DNA of 64,000 nt from the NCBI GenBank assembly GCA_964017045.1, contig OZ024794.1:52992608-53056607 (forward strand). Reading direction: 5' to 3'. The translations under genes were made by a program, and so were the position numbers. Numbering within the stretch: the first letter of the stretch is position 1; every line of letters starts with the position of its first letter. The notes under the pieces were generated by a model. That model was not told where the DNA came from. It did no database searches and saw nothing but the letters and a program-made list of their open reading frames with translations. The stretch comes from Omphiscola glabra (lineage: Eukaryota; Mollusca; Gastropoda; Lymnaeidae). Shown here piece by piece: positions 1-31,572 of the stretch.

Positions 1-3000
1 CCCTCTGGATCCCAATTACGGTATGATCCCAATCCCTTCGGTATTCTGAACCCAGTGCTATCTCGATATCAGTGGGATAACGATAGCTGTTGGATCCCGA
101 TACCAGTGGGGTAACGGTCTAAGCCTATTGATATTTATATATAGCTTATATATGGAAAAATTAAATGGGGCCCCTGGCCCCAGAGGAATGAATATTATGA
201 GTTCGGTACCCTTTAGTATTTGAGTATGGATAATCAAGTGTATGTGAACTAAGTTTGGTCAGGGTCCATCCATTAATGTAGGAGTATTAATCCTATTGAT
301 ATTTATATAGCTCATATAAGAAAAAAACGAATTCGCGGCCCCCGGCCCCACACGAAGTGTTATTAAAAGTTCTCAACCCCTTAAGAGTTCCTTCTGGATA
401 ATGTTGGATATATCTGCCAAGTTTGGTCAAGATCCATCAATCTGTGTAAAAGCCTTTGTGGAACAGACCCACAAACAAACAAACAAACCCACAAACAAAT
501 TTTCACTTTTATATATATATATGATATGATAGCCGATATACCCGGCGTGGCCCGGGATTGCATTAGGACCCTGATCCCGGTGACCTACAGATCCGGTTAG
601 TATACTGTTCTCTATGGAACATCTAGGGACCTACCTAGGCCTATTTATAATTTATATATAGCTTATGTAAGGAAAGATGAAATGAGGCCCCCGGCCACTT
701 AGGAATGGATATTATGAGTTCAGTACCTTTCGGTATTTGAATATGGATAATATAGTGTATGTGTACTAAGTTTGGTCAAGTTCCATCTACACGTGTAGGG
801 GTATTTGTATATCATTTTATTTATATAGCTCATATAAGTGCAAATTAATTTCGGGGCCCCCTGCCCCAAACAGAATGTCATAAAAAGTTCATAACCCCTT
901 AAGAGTTCCTTCCGGATAATGATGGATATATGTGCCAAATTTTGTCAAGATCCATCCATCCATGTAGGAGTATTAAGTCTATTGACCTTTAGAAATTTCT
1001 GGAACATTCTAGATTAAATGTATTATGCTCCTCGAAATGTGTAAATACTGTCTATTTCTAAGTAATTATTCTTCGAATACGAAAAATTATATAAATAATT
1101 GCATTTCTATAACTATAGTACATATAAGTTAAAAGAGGGGCCCCGGGGGCCCATTCCATAAATGTAATGAATTAGTTTTGCCTGCGATGGGGCCCTATAA
1201 AAATCATTAAGGTAAGTTATGAATTTAAAATTTGCCCCATTAAAATCTATTGAATAATGCCATAGATATAGCGTTTTAAATTGATCGAACTGTCTGGAAA
1301 GTTCTAGATTGGATATCATTAGTTTTAAATCCACCGATATTTCAGTACGGACAGTGATGTGTATTGCGCTCACCCTAGGCCTATATCCATCAATTCACAT
1401 AGAAACTATAGTGTTGTCAAAGCCTATCGATATTTATATAGCTCATATAAGAAAAAATGAAATGGGGCCCCCGGCCCCAGAGGAATGGATATTATGAGTT
1501 CAGTACCCTTTAGTATTTAAGTATGTATAATCAAGTGCATGTGTACTAAGTTCGGTCAAGATCCATCCATTCATGTAGGAGTATTAAGCCCATCTATATT
1601 TATATAGCTCATATAAGGAAAAATGAAATGGGGCCCCCGGCCCCAGAAGAATGGATATTATGAGTTCAGCACCCATCGGTACTTGAATATGGATAATCAA
1701 GTGTACATGTACTAAGTTTGATCTATATCCATCCATTCATGTAGGAGTATTTGTTTGTAATTTTTTTATATAGCTCATATAAGAAAAAAACGAATTCGGG
1801 GCCCCCGGCCCCACACGAAATGTTATTAAAACTTCTCAACCCCTTAAGAGTTCCTTCTGGATAATGATGGATATATGTGCCAAGTTTGGTGAAGATCCAT
1901 CAATCCGTGTGAAAGCCTTTGTGGAACAGACAAACCCACAAATTTTCACTTTTATATATATACTAGCGGGTATACCCGGCAAATTTGCCGGGATAGCATT
2001 CGGAACGAAAGAACTTCTACAGTATACAGCCTTATAATTATTCCGATCACGGTGGGCTTCCAATCCTGTCGGTATCCCGCTCCCGTTAGCATACCGTTTC
2101 CCGGTGGGATTTTATCCCACTGGATCCCAATTCCGGTATGATCCCAATCCCGACGGTATAAAGATCCCGGTGGTATCTCGATATCAGTGGGATAACGATA
2201 GTTGTCGGATCCCGATACCGGTGCGTACCGGTCTAAGCCTATTGTTATTTATAGATAGGTTATATACGCAAAAATTAATTGGGGCCCCCGGCCCTAGAGA
2301 AATGGATATTATAAGTTCAGTAACCTTTGGTATTTGAGTATGGACAATAAAGTGTATGTGTACTAATTTTGGTCAAGATCCATCTATTCATGCATGAGTA
2401 TTTGTCAGAAATTTTAATTATATAGCTCATATAAGAAAAAAACGAATTCGGGGCCCCCGGCCCCAAACGGCATGTGATAAAAAGTTCATAACCTATTTAG
2501 AGTCCTTTCCGGATAATGATGGATATATGTGCCAAATTTGGTCAAGATCCATCCATTAATCTAGGAGTATTAAGCCCATTAACCTATAGAACTTTCTGGA
2601 ACATTCTAGATTAAATGTTTTATCCTCCTCGAACTGTGTAAAAACTGTCTTTTCTGAGTAATTATTCTTCGAATACGAAAAATTATACAACTAAATGCAT
2701 TTTTACAACTATATTACATTTAAGTTAAAAGATGGGGCCCGGGGGCCCATTCCATAATTGTACGAATTATATGTGCCTGAGATGGGGCCCTATAAAAATC
2801 ATTCAGGTAAGTTATGAAGTTAAAATTTAAAATTTGTCCCATTAAAATCTATTGAATAATTCCATAGATATAGCGTTTTAAAGTTATGGAACTTTCTGGA
2901 AAATTCTAGATTGGATATTTTTAGTTTTAAATCCACCGATATTTAAGTACGGACAGTGTATTGCTACCACGTTAGGCATATATCCATCAATTCACATAGA

Positions 3001-3430
3001 AACTATAGTGTTGTCTAAGCCTATTGACAATTGATATTTATATAGCTCATATAAGGAAAAATGAAATGGGGCCCCCGGCCCCAGAGGAATGGATATTATG
3101 AGTTCGGTACCCTTTAGTATTTGAGTATGGATAATCAAGTGTATGTGTACTTAGTTTGGTCAAGATCCTTCCATTCATGTAGGAGTATTAAGCCTATTGA
3201 TATTTATATAGCTCATATACGAAAAAAACGAATTCGGGGCCCCCGGCCCCAAACGAAATGTTCTTAAAAGTTCTCAACCCCTTAAGAGTTCCTTCTGGAT
3301 AATGATGGATATATGTGCCAAGTTTGGTCAAGATCCATCAATCCGTTTAAAAGCCTTTGTGGAACAGACCCACAAACAAACAAACAAATTTTCACTTTTA
3401 TATATATATATGATATGATATGATATGATT
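1..3430. repeat. Dispersed repeat, tandemly duplicated (about 1.6 kb units)
   Basis: Blocks near 541-1985 and 2040-3430 align with an offset of about 1.6 kb (for example ctggaacattctagattaaa near 1000 and 2597); 1-545 is a partial third copy. Each starts with GATCCC-rich repeats, holds several ggggcccccggcccc palindromes in tatatagctcatataag sequence, and ends with aagtttggtcaagatccatc, an (acaa)n run and (ta)n. The tail is retroposon-like; the family is not identified and no protein is encoded. Confidence 0.75.
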
Positions 3431-3695
3431 TAAATAGGATTTGTCTCAGGTCAGGATATAATTTAATGGAAAGACTTAATCTGAAAAGTGACATCGTGGC
3501 TATTCCGTGAGGCGCGTATTGGGGCAAGTGGCGCAGCTAGACTTTGTTGTGCCGCAAAACTGGTCCTTGAATTTAGCGCTGTCTACGTTTTTTTTTTACA
3601 ATCTAAGAATGTTTAAAACAAACTAATCAAGTATAAGTGAAACGGTGGTGAAATGGCCATATCGCCCATCCTTCGTGATTGCATACTGAAATTGT

Positions 3696-4056
3696 GCCTG
3701 CAGTTGTGAAACCCTCTGCTGGTACAGCTGTATGGCCTGCAGTTGTGAAACCCTCTGCTGGTACAGCTGTACGGCCTGCAGTTGTGAAACCCTCTGCTGG
3801 TACAGCTGTATGGCCTGCACTTGTGAAACCCTCTGCTGGTACAGCTGTATGGCCTGCAGTTGTAAAACCCTCTGCTGGTACAGCTGTATGGCCTGCAGTT
3901 GTGAAAACCTCTAATGGTACAGCTGTATGGCCTGCAGTTGTGAAACCCTCTGCTGGTACAGCTGTCTGGCTAGTTGTGAAACAACCTGCTGGTACAGCTG
4001 TCCGGCCTGCAGTTGTGAAACCTTCTGCTGGTACAGCTGTCTTCCCCGCAGTTGTG
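3696..4056. repeat. 39-bp minisatellite
   Basis: About nine copies of a 39-bp unit containing cagttgtgaaaccctctgct and ggtacagctgtatggcctg. Because 39 is a multiple of 3 it stays open on both strands (13-residue repeat PAVVKPSAGTAVW on +). No start context, splice signal or homology supports a gene. Confidence 0.9.
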
Positions 4057-4865
4057 TCACAACAGAAATTGTAACATCAATGTCAGGTGTTATTTGTATG
4101 ATCAAAAATAAACAACGTGTGACGTCGCAAACAACTTTACGCAACATTCCCGTTTCCCAAACTGTCACACTCTCTTAAAGCCCCTCCCCCTCTCCGGAGC
4201 GTGACGTACTTTATGGACGGCCTCTTATTCCTACTCTTATTCCCATTGTTGTCCCATCATGTACTTGACATTTATCTTTTTTTTTTGTTGCACCCCAACC
4301 TCTGTCTTACAAATAATTTAAAACACGAGTTTCAAAGTTCGATGAAGTTCAATGACCTGCTTAAGGAAAGACCCATAAAAAACCCCCACTCAAATGACGC
4401 AATTAACTTTGTTGTTGTTGTTGTCCCTTGAGAGCTCCGGTTGTCGACTATAGGGTTGGTAAACATCCGTATATTTCTGAACAGTCGGTACTGGTGCTGA
4501 AATGACTTGTCCTTATATATCCGTTAGAACTTAAGAGGGCCCGTAATAAGGAGACATAGAAGAAAGAATCGTTTGAAACAAAACACAGGGAGATAGCTAC
4601 CTTTGTGATTTAAAAAGAAAGTTTTGCTTTCAATGAGTTTCAACCGATACGATCGCAATGAGGAGAAATTCTAAACCAGTAAAAACAAATTAATGCTATA
4701 CAACAAACAAACAAACATCAAAACAATAAACAACAACTACAAAAATAAAAGACAAAAAAACAACAACAACAAAAAAAAACAACAACAATAAAACAAACAG
4801 CTAAAGACCTAGTTTCACTTTTCATGGCACTGGGAAAAACGACTGGAAAACAAGACGAGGCTTTA
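4057..4865. other. No gene recognised
   Basis: Simple sequence only: T-rich runs, and (acaa)n / (aac)n stretches at about 4700-4800. No coding pattern or mobile element was recognised. Confidence 0.5.
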
Positions 4866-5325
4866 TATAACATAGAGTCATAAGACTCAGTCATAGAAAC
4901 ATAGTCGTACGCATATTTGACATCGAGTCACGAGACTCAGTCATAGAAACACAGCCGTACGTATATTTGACATCGAGTCACGAGACTCAGTCATAGAAAC
5001 ACAGCCGTACGTATATTTGACATCGAGTCACGAGACTCAGTCATAGAAACACAGCCGTACGTATATTTGACATCGAGTCACGAGACTCAGTCATAGAAAC
5101 ATAGTCGTACGTATATTTGACATCGAGTCACGAGACTCAGTCATAGAAACACAGCCGTACGTATATTTGACATCGAGTCACGAGACTCATTCATAGAAAC
5201 ATAGTCGTACGCATATTTGACATCGAGTCATGAGACTCAGTCATAGAAACATAGTCGTACGCATATTTGACATCGAGTCACGAGACTCAGTCATTGAAAA
5301 ATAACCGTACGTATATTTGACTTTG
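4866..5325. repeat. 50-bp minisatellite
   Basis: About nine copies of a 50-bp unit catcgagtcacgagactcag + tcatagaaacacagccgtac + gtatatttga. Most copies differ by one to four bases (cacag/catag, gtata/gcata). The unit contains the short palindrome gagtc.cgagactc. Confidence 0.95.
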
Positions 5326-5699
5326 AGTCGGTCGTAAAAACTGGCTAAGTGATTTAAGATGAATCCCTTCATTCTTTTATGAATTCAGTCACGACTATGG
5401 GCTTAGAAATGCACTACGAACGAATGCGACTTTGGGTTATAAATATAAACTTGACCAAAGAAGCTGGTTTAGTTTAATGCGAATCCAGACTATTACCCTA
5501 CGCCCGGAATGTGGTTAGTGAATCCAGAATATAATCCTGCGCGCATGATGTTGTCAGTTTTAATTAGTAAATAGCCAGTGTACACGGCGCGGCCCCATTG
5601 CACTCCGGAAAAAAGCAACAACGTCTACAGCTTTTTAGATGACTTCAAAATTAAGGGTCTGTAAAAAAAAAAAAAACACACACTTTGCTAATAAAAAAA

Positions 5700-6422
5700 A
5701 AACGGTTCCTCTGAAAACAAATTTCCCGTTCTGATCCTGGTCCCCAGTGGGATCTCTTTTCTGTTGGAATCCGATTCCCCAGCATAAGATCCAGATCCCG
5801 ATGGGATCCCCATCTCGATAAAATCCCGATCCCGATCAGAATACTATCCCGTTTCCAAATGGGATCGCATTTCCCGATGGGATCCAGTTCCATGTGAAAT
5901 ACCTTCTGATGGGATCCCGACCCATTGGGATCCCGAGCCCGATGGTATCCAGTTTCCAAATGGGTTCTCCTCTCTCAATGGCATCTCGAAGTGGGATCAC
6001 GAATTCTGTTGGGATCCTAAAGGGTTCCTGTTACCAGTCCCCAGTTCTCGGTGAAATCATGATCCTAATGGGATCCCGTTCCCTGTGGCCCAATCCCGTT
6101 TCTGGAGGGATCCTGATCCAGGTGGGATCCCGATACAGGTGTAATCCCGCATAAAAAGATGAATCAAGTGGAATCCCGATACCAGTGGGATCCTCATGGG
6201 ATCCCGTTGCCGGTTGGATCTCGTTTCCGGTGAGATCCAGATCCCAAAATGGAATACCGTTTCCATATAAGATCTAATTTCTCGCTGGGATATCAACCAC
6301 ATTGTGATCACGAGGATATTGAAGGATATATGTGTCAAGTTGGTCAAGATCCATCAATGCATGTAAAAACGTATTTGGAACAAACAAACAAATCCACAAA
6401 CAAACCCACAAACAAATGTTCA

Positions 6423-6460
<38 letters not shown>

Positions 6461-6475
6461 TAGATAGATATAACA
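5700..6475. repeat. GATCCC-rich degenerate repeat ending in retroposon-like tail
   Basis: Irregular repeats of atcccgatgggatcc-type sequence for about 550 bp, then gtcaagttggtcaagatcca, an (acaa)n run and a long (ta)n. It has the same architecture as the copies at 1-3430 and belongs to the same family. Confidence 0.7.
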
Positions 6476-6739
6476 TCATATGTATATGATATATTATATG
6501 ATCAGGGGAAAAATAATTAGCAAAATTAAGTGTTAGCGTTTTAACTTTTGATCGTACCATCGGATTAAATGACCTTATTTCAACGGACTGAGTTACCACA
6601 TATACGGAAGGATTTTGTCATCATTTCAATCACATGCGCTGTTTAACAACCGTCGCACACGGCGCTTACCGCCAACAGAATTCGTGTTCACTTTTCTGTA
6701 ACATCACGGATTTTTAAAGATGTTCGATTGGTGTATATC

Positions 6740-7030
6740 AGCTGGGCAAAAGCCGCTTACGCATTGTCTTTCGCCCTTTTGTTGTTGGTGTCGTTTGGGG
6801 GAACATATGAATGAATTGTACGCATTGACTTATCACCGGGCCAAAGCCGCGTACGCATTGTCTTTCGCCCATTTGTTGCTGGTGTCGTTTGGGAGAACAT
6901 GTGAATGAACTGTACGCATTGTCTTTCGCCATTTTGTTGTTTTTGTTGAGAATATAATTATAATGAATGAACTGTACGCATTGTCTTTCGCCATTTTGTT
7001 GTTTTTGTTGAGAATATAATGAATAAACTG
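6740..7030. repeat. Compound tandem repeat
   Basis: gtacgcattgtctttcgcc occurs four times, first in two units of about 100 bp and then in two units of about 62 bp with ttgttgtttttgttgagaat. No coding function is evident. Confidence 0.75.
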
Positions 7031-8490
7031 TATTTACTTTATGTAACAAAATTAATATTTCATTATCCATGACTCATCTCCTATTTTGGTTGTTAGGTCT
7101 AAAAACAAGTTAAACAAACTAAAATAATTCAATAGCCGTTCATTATGGCTCTATGTATCAGACTGAGTACAAGTTTGACAATATAGTTAACTTTGGTATC
7201 AAATGACCCACGGCTGCAGGTCGCCGTGCTGGTCCTGTGGTTAGCGATCTCATCCGGTAATATAACGTTTGGAGGGTGGGTCAAACTAAATCACTATCTA
7301 AAGACATATTGCATTTTGCACCAGAAAAAAATATTCTTCTCCTCTTCTCGAGATACAACAAAAATATTTGAATACGCCGACTTAACACGCACGGCAAGGC
7401 CCATAGGTTCTAAGAGGGATTATCAGCTTGCTCCATCCCAGCCAGCGTCTCCCAGGAGAAGTATGCACCTGTCGCACTTGAGCGAGCCTGCACAACCTAC
7501 GGCCCGCGGGCCACATGCCGTCGGCTACCACCCACTTTATGGCTCGCCAGCACCCACTTTGCGGCCCGCGAAGTAACGAACTATTCTTTATAATTATTAT
7601 TTCATTATTAGCTTTCTCTCCCCCATCCCTCCTCTTCTATTTTCTCTCGGCCTGCACAAGTTTTTCATAAAGCATTACGACCCCTGCCTTAAATTTTGAG
7701 TTGTGGAGTCCCACACAAGAGAATAAAAGACTCCTTTGCTGTCATAGCGGATAATAAGTGAAAGCACCGGGTGACAATAGTAGTGACGTTTACAGTGTAA
7801 ACAGTTTGTCCTCTGGAGACCATAAATAAATAATACGCTTTCATTTCTGGGGGGGGGAGGGGGTGGTATTTGCGTATTTCCTTTTACACTTCGTATCTGA
7901 CACTGCTTCTGCGCTCAGCCTGCGGGTGATAGCAAGCAAACATTGCCCCAAGTTCATCGAGTAAGAAATGGACGTCAGACAGTGTACTCTGTCGGCTGAT
8001 GGATTGTCTCACTACGCTGTACACGGAAATCTGTTATGTACAATTTTAAAAAAAGGGTTTAACAATTATGAAACGTGAGAGAATCTAGTCCAAATAATAA
8101 TAACGGGTGTATAAGGACATGTCATTTGGTAATTTTGTTTTCTTTTTTAAGTTTATTTTGGTTTTTTATGGCTATTCAAGACACAGATTTGATTGTATTC
8201 ACCTCAAGTTGACCCATTTATGTATCACAGCTGTGAAAAATAAGAATTTAACAGACAAAAATATGGAAACATGTTTAATGTAAGAGATAAGAAAAAAAAA
8301 GAGGGCAATTGAGGATCACCATTAATTTGTTTTCCCTTCTAACTCGTTTGCTTTCGTATGTTTACTCGGATGAAGTATTATTAAATATCCCTAAAAACAA
8401 ACAAGGTTCAAGGCAAAGTGATATCTTCAGGGGTTTTTTTGGTTCAAAGGAAAAAAACAGCGGAAGAGATTAAAGTTAAGCCAAGTTATT
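7031..8490. other. No gene recognised; possible hAT scrap
   Basis: 7494-7520 contains cctacggcccgcgggccaca, a sequence typical of termini of ZBED/GTF2I-type hAT elements, in a locally GC-rich patch (7380-7580). A hydrophobic reading near 7215-7255 has no ATG. The rest is AT-rich with no coding signal. Confidence 0.4.
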
Positions 8491-8497
8491 CGTTCTC

Positions 8498-9215
8498 GAA
8501 GTCATAGTTTAACATTTAGCAACTTTTCCCGATAACTTTCTATTTCAGGAAGTCATAGTTTAACATTTAGCAACTTTTCCCGATAGCTTTCTATTTCAGG
8601 AAGTCATAGTGTAACATTTAGCAACTTTTCCCGATAGCTTTCTATTTCAGGAAGTCATAGTGTAACATTTAGCAACTTTCCCCGATAGCTTTCTATTTCA
8701 GGAAGTCATAGTGTAACATTTAGCAACTTTTCCCGATAGCTTTCTATTTCAGGAAGTCATAGTGTAACATTTAGCAACTTTCCCCGATAGCTTTCTATTT
8801 CAGGAAGTCATAGTGTAACATTTAGCAACTTTTCCCGACAGCTTTCTATTTCAGGAAGTCATAGTGTAACATTTAGCAACTTTCCCCGATAGCTTTCTAT
8901 TTCAGGAAGTCATAGTGTAACATTTAGCAACTTTTCCCGATAGCTTTCTATTTCAGGAAGTCATAGTGTAACATTTAGCAACTTTCCCCGATAGCTTTCT
9001 ATTTCAGGAAGTCATAGTGTAACATTTAGCAACTTTTCCCGATAGCTTTCTATTTCAGGAAGTCATAGTGTAACATTTAGCAACTTTTCCCGATAGCTTT
9101 CTATTTCGGGAAGTCATAGTGTAACATTTAGCAACTTTCCCCGATAGCTTTCTATTTCAGGAAGTCATAGTGTAACATTTAGCAACTTTACCCGATAGCT
9201 TTCTATTTCAGGAAG
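8498..9215. repeat. 51-bp minisatellite upstream of Trk LRR1
   Basis: Fourteen copies of aggaagtcatagtgtaacat + ttagcaacttttcccgatag + ctttctatttc. Each copy carries ctttctatttcag, a fair match to a 3' splice site. The array ends 285 bp before the first recognised Trk exon. Confidence 0.95.
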
Positions 9216-9499
9216 CCATTCGACTTTGATTTAAAAAAAATTAAAATGCGTTATATAATGATTCTATTTTAATGTTATGCTTTTCTCCTCTTGTCGTCAG
9301 AATGTCGAAAACATGTTTTCTGAAAAAGAGATTTTATAAAGTAATTTATAATGCTATTTTTTTTTAAATCTTGGAGATTCAGTGACTGGCGCTGCTCTAG
9401 AGATTAACGCTTTTTATCGTTCAATAGCAAGTTGTAACGTATATCTCTTGTTTTTTTTTTTTTCAATAAGAACTCTATAACTTTTTATTTCGTTCACAG

Positions 9500-27794
<18,295 letters not shown>

Positions 27795-27983
27795 TCACTG
27801 ATAACCGGTGAACACAAAGCTTTGGCTACCATGAAAAATACTCTCCGATTTAACGACAATTCATCTTCACAGCCTACGGGCAGCCGAATTTTATCATTTA
27901 AGAAATGACCAATGACTGCTCATTTCGTTTTCAGCTAAGTCGGTGGGGGAAGTTTCAACTGTGAACATGTATCTAAAAATTGG

Positions 27984-27989
27984 AATAAA
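27984..27989 (+). promoter_or_regulatory. Candidate poly(A) signal of the Trk gene
   Basis: AATAAA lies 190 bp after the Trk stop, within ordinary-looking sequence and before the 22-bp array. A T-rich stretch follows about 10 bp later. It would give a short 3' UTR of roughly 200 nt. Confidence 0.6.
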
Positions 27990-28204
27990 GACGTTTGTCT
28001 TAAATTACCGTGCCCTTTCAAAAACTGATAATCATACCAAAAAAAAAAGTATGAAGGCTGCTTTTTGACATCGATGCATGCCTGGAACCCACAGTTAGTG
28101 ATGAACACCCAACATGAAATGCATTCGTAACAAAATAAACTGCTCCAATATCAGTGGGTACAATTGTATGGGTTTGGTTCCCATTTGATGAAATCTTGTA
28201 ATAG

Positions 28205-29592
28205 TGCCTCAATCCATCGTGCTGTTCAACTCAATCCATCGTGCTGTTCAGCTCAATCCATCGTGCTGTTCAGCTCAATCCATCGTGCTGTTCAGCTCAA
28301 TCCATCGTGCTGTTCAACTCAATCCATCATGCTGTTCAACTCAATCCATCGTGCTGTTCAGCTCAATCCACCGTGCTGTTCAGCTCAATACATCGTGCTG
28401 TTCAGCTCAATCCATCATGCTGTTCAGCTCAATCCATCGTGCTATTCAACTCAATCCATCGTACTATTCAGCTCAATCCATCGTGCCATTCAACTCAATC
28501 CATCGTGCTATTCAACTCAATCCATCGTGCTATTCAACTCAATCCATCGTGCTATTCAGCTCAATCCATCGTGCTATTCAGCTCAATCCATCGTGCTATT
28601 CAACTCATCCATCGTACTATTCAGCTCAATCCATCGTACTGTTCAACTCAATCCATCGTGCTATTCAGCTCAATCCATCGTGCTGTTCAGCTCAATCCAT
28701 CGTGCTGTTCAGCTCAATCCATCGTGCTGTTCAACTCAATCCATCGTACTGTTCAACTCAATCCATCGTACTGTTCAACTCAATCCATCGTACTGTTCAA
28801 CTCAATCCGTCGTGCTGTTCAACTCAATCCATCGTACTGTTCAACTCAATCCATCGTACTGTTCAACTCAATCCGTCGTGCTGTTCAACTCAATCCATCG
28901 TACTGTTCAGCTCAATCCATCGTGCTGTTCAGCTCAATCCATCGTGCTGTTCAGCTCAATCCATCGTGCTGTTCAACTCAATCCATCATGCTGTTCAACT
29001 CAATCCATCGTGCTGTTCAGCTCAATCCACCGTGCTGTTCAGCTCAATACATCGTGCTGTTCAGCTCAATCCATCATGCTGTTCAGCTCAATCCATCGTG
29101 CTATTCAACTCAATCCATCGTACTATTCAGCTCAATCCATCGTGCCATTCAACTCAATCCATCGTGCTATTCAACTCAATCCATCGTGCTATTCAACTCA
29201 ATCCATCGTGCTATTCAGCTCAATCCATCGTGCTATTCAGCTCAATCCATCGTGCTATTCAACTCATCCATCGTACTATTCAGCTCAATCCATCGTACTG
29301 TTCAACTCAATCCATCGTGCTATTCAGCTCAATCCATCGTGCTGTTCAGCTCAATCCATCGTGCTGTTCAGCTCAATCCATCGTGCTGTTCAACTCAATC
29401 CATCGTACTGTTCAACTCAATCCATCGTACTGTTCAACTCAATCCATCGTACTGTTCAACTCAATCCATCGTACTGTTCAACTCAATCCATCGTACTGTT
29501 CAACTCAATCAGTCGTGCTGTTCAACTCAATCCATCGTACTGTTCAACTCAATCCGTCGTGCTGTTCAACTCAATCCGTCGTGCTGTTCAAT
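28205..29592. repeat. 22-bp satellite-like array (about 63 copies)
   Basis: Unit ctcaatccatcgtgctgttc + ag with common variants gtactgttcaa and gtgctattca. A segment starting at 28321 recurs at 28980, an offset of 659 bp (30 units less one base), so the array grew partly by block duplication. No unit contains a stop on +, so all three + frames stay open for more than 1.3 kb. It lies just past the Trk poly(A) signal. Confidence 0.96.
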
Positions 29593-29783
29593 ATTAGACA
29601 TAAACAATTGAAGTGGCCTTGATTCGTCTGTCCTAAGTTGAGTTCTCAGATTGTAAGTGTAAAGTCATTCCCATTGTTAACAGTGGTCTGTCTCTCACCA
29701 AACTCATTTAAGTAAAGACTGTTAAACACTAAAAGCCAGTGATACGATGGGGGATACAATGCAAATAAATAATACTACCAAAA

Positions 29784-29990
29784 TAGTTTGGACAGGTGTC
29801 ATCTACACTGTTCAATAGTTTGGACAGGTGTCATCTACACTGTTCAATAGTTTGGACAGGTGTCATCTACACTGTTCAATAGTTTGGACAGGTGTCATCT
29901 ACACTGTTCAATAGTTTGGACAGGTGTCATCTACACTGTTCAATAGTTTGGACAGGTGTCATCTACACTGTTCAATAGTTTGGACTTTTC
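29784..29990. repeat. 32-bp minisatellite
   Basis: Six and a half almost perfect copies of aatagtttggacaggtgtca + tctacactgttc. Confidence 0.95.
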
Positions 29991-30264
29991 AGGTCAATAC
30001 CAATCGGCTTTGGTGAAGGATATTTGTGTTTACTGTTGTTGAATGATAAAGACATTATTACAATATGTGGTTGATGTAACCCCCTTTGGGCACAGGTTGT
30101 TGATGTAACCCCCTTTGGGCAGAGGCGTTTCTCAGATAAAAGTGCCAATACATTTTTATTTTTTTGTTGTTCAAGTCATTGTTCGATTATTGACGCAAAT
30201 TGTGTGTTGACAAAAGATCGTATTGAATTCAAGTACATTTGTAATACAAGATAAACCAGTGACA

Positions 30265-31572
30265 TGCATTTAGTGCAAGATGCTCCACATACATCATTTA
30301 GTGCAAGATGATCCACATACATTATTTAGTGCAAGATGCTCCACATACATCATTTAGTGCAAGATGCTCCACATACATTATTTAGTGCAAGATGCTCCAC
30401 ATACATTATTTAGTGCAAGATGCTCCACATACATCATTTAGTGCAAGATGCTCCACATACATTATTTAGTGCAAGATGCTCCACATACATCATTTAGTGC
30501 AAGATGCTCCACATACATCATTTAGTGCAAGATGCTCCACATGCATCATTTAGTGCAAGATGCTCCACATGCATCATTTAGTGCAAGATGCTCCACATAC
30601 ATCATTTAGTGCATGATGCTCACATACATCATTTAGTGCAAGATGCTCCACATACATCATTTAGTGCATGATGCTCCACATACATCATTTAGTGCAATAT
30701 GCTCCACATACATCATTTAGTGCAAGCTGCTCCACATACATCATTTAGTGCATGATGCTCCACATACATCATTTAGTGCAATATGCTCCACATACATCAT
30801 TTAGTGCATGATGCTCCACATACATCATTTAGTGCAAGATGCTCCACATACATCATTTAGTGCATGATGCTCCACATACATCATTTAGTGCAAGATGCTC
30901 CACATACATTATTTAGTGCAAGATGCTCCACATACATCATTTAGTGCAAGAGGCTCCACATGCATCATTTAGTGCAAGATGCTCCACATCCATCATTTAG
31001 TGCATGATGCTCCACATGCATCATTTAGTGCAAGAGGCTCCACATACATTATTTAGTGCAAGATGCTCCACATACATCATTTAGTGCATGATGCTCCACA
31101 TACATCATTTAGTGCATGATGCTCCACATACATCATTTAGTGCAAGATGCTCCACATACATCATTTAGTGCATGATGCTCCACATACATCATTTGGTGCA
31201 AGATGCTCCACATACATCATTTGGTGCAAGATGCTCCACATACATCATTTAGTGCATGATGCTCCACATACATCATTTAGTGCAAGATGCTCCACATACA
31301 TCATTTAGTGCAAGATGCTCCACATACATCATTTAGTGCATGATGCTCCACATACATCATTTAGTGCAAGATGCTCCACATACATCATTTAGTGCATGAT
31401 GCTCCACATACATCATTTAGTGCAAGATGCTCCACATACATCATTTAGTGCATGATGCTCCACATACATCATTTAGTGCAAGATGCTCCACATACATCAT
31501 TTAGTGCAAGATGCTCCACATACATCATTTAGTGCAAGATGCTCCACATACATCATTTAATGCATGATGCTC
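30265..31572. repeat. 28-bp array (about 46 copies)
   Basis: Unit catttagtgcaagatgctcc + acatacat, with two frequent variants (caagatg and catgatg) interleaved and some gcatcat or ttggtgc changes. Copies abut directly with no spacers. Confidence 0.96.

Noticed and set aside
3679..4074. 131-residue repeat protein (PAVVKPSAGTAVW units)
   Set aside because: 39-bp minisatellite open on both strands because its period is a multiple of 3; no signal peptide, splice pattern or homology.
7193..7576. Hydrophobic stretch AVLVLWLAISSG as a possible Trk signal-peptide exon
   Set aside because: No ATG in frame nearby, no cysteine pattern of an LRR N-terminal cap, and a convincing phase-2 donor is missing.
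28164..29622. Three overlapping open frames of 456-477 residues on +
   Set aside because: They are the 22-bp array read in three frames; the unit simply lacks stops on +. No start context or protein homology.
30265..31572. Regular 28-bp repeats resembling a CRISPR array
   Set aside because: Units abut with no spacers, and the context is an animal genome.
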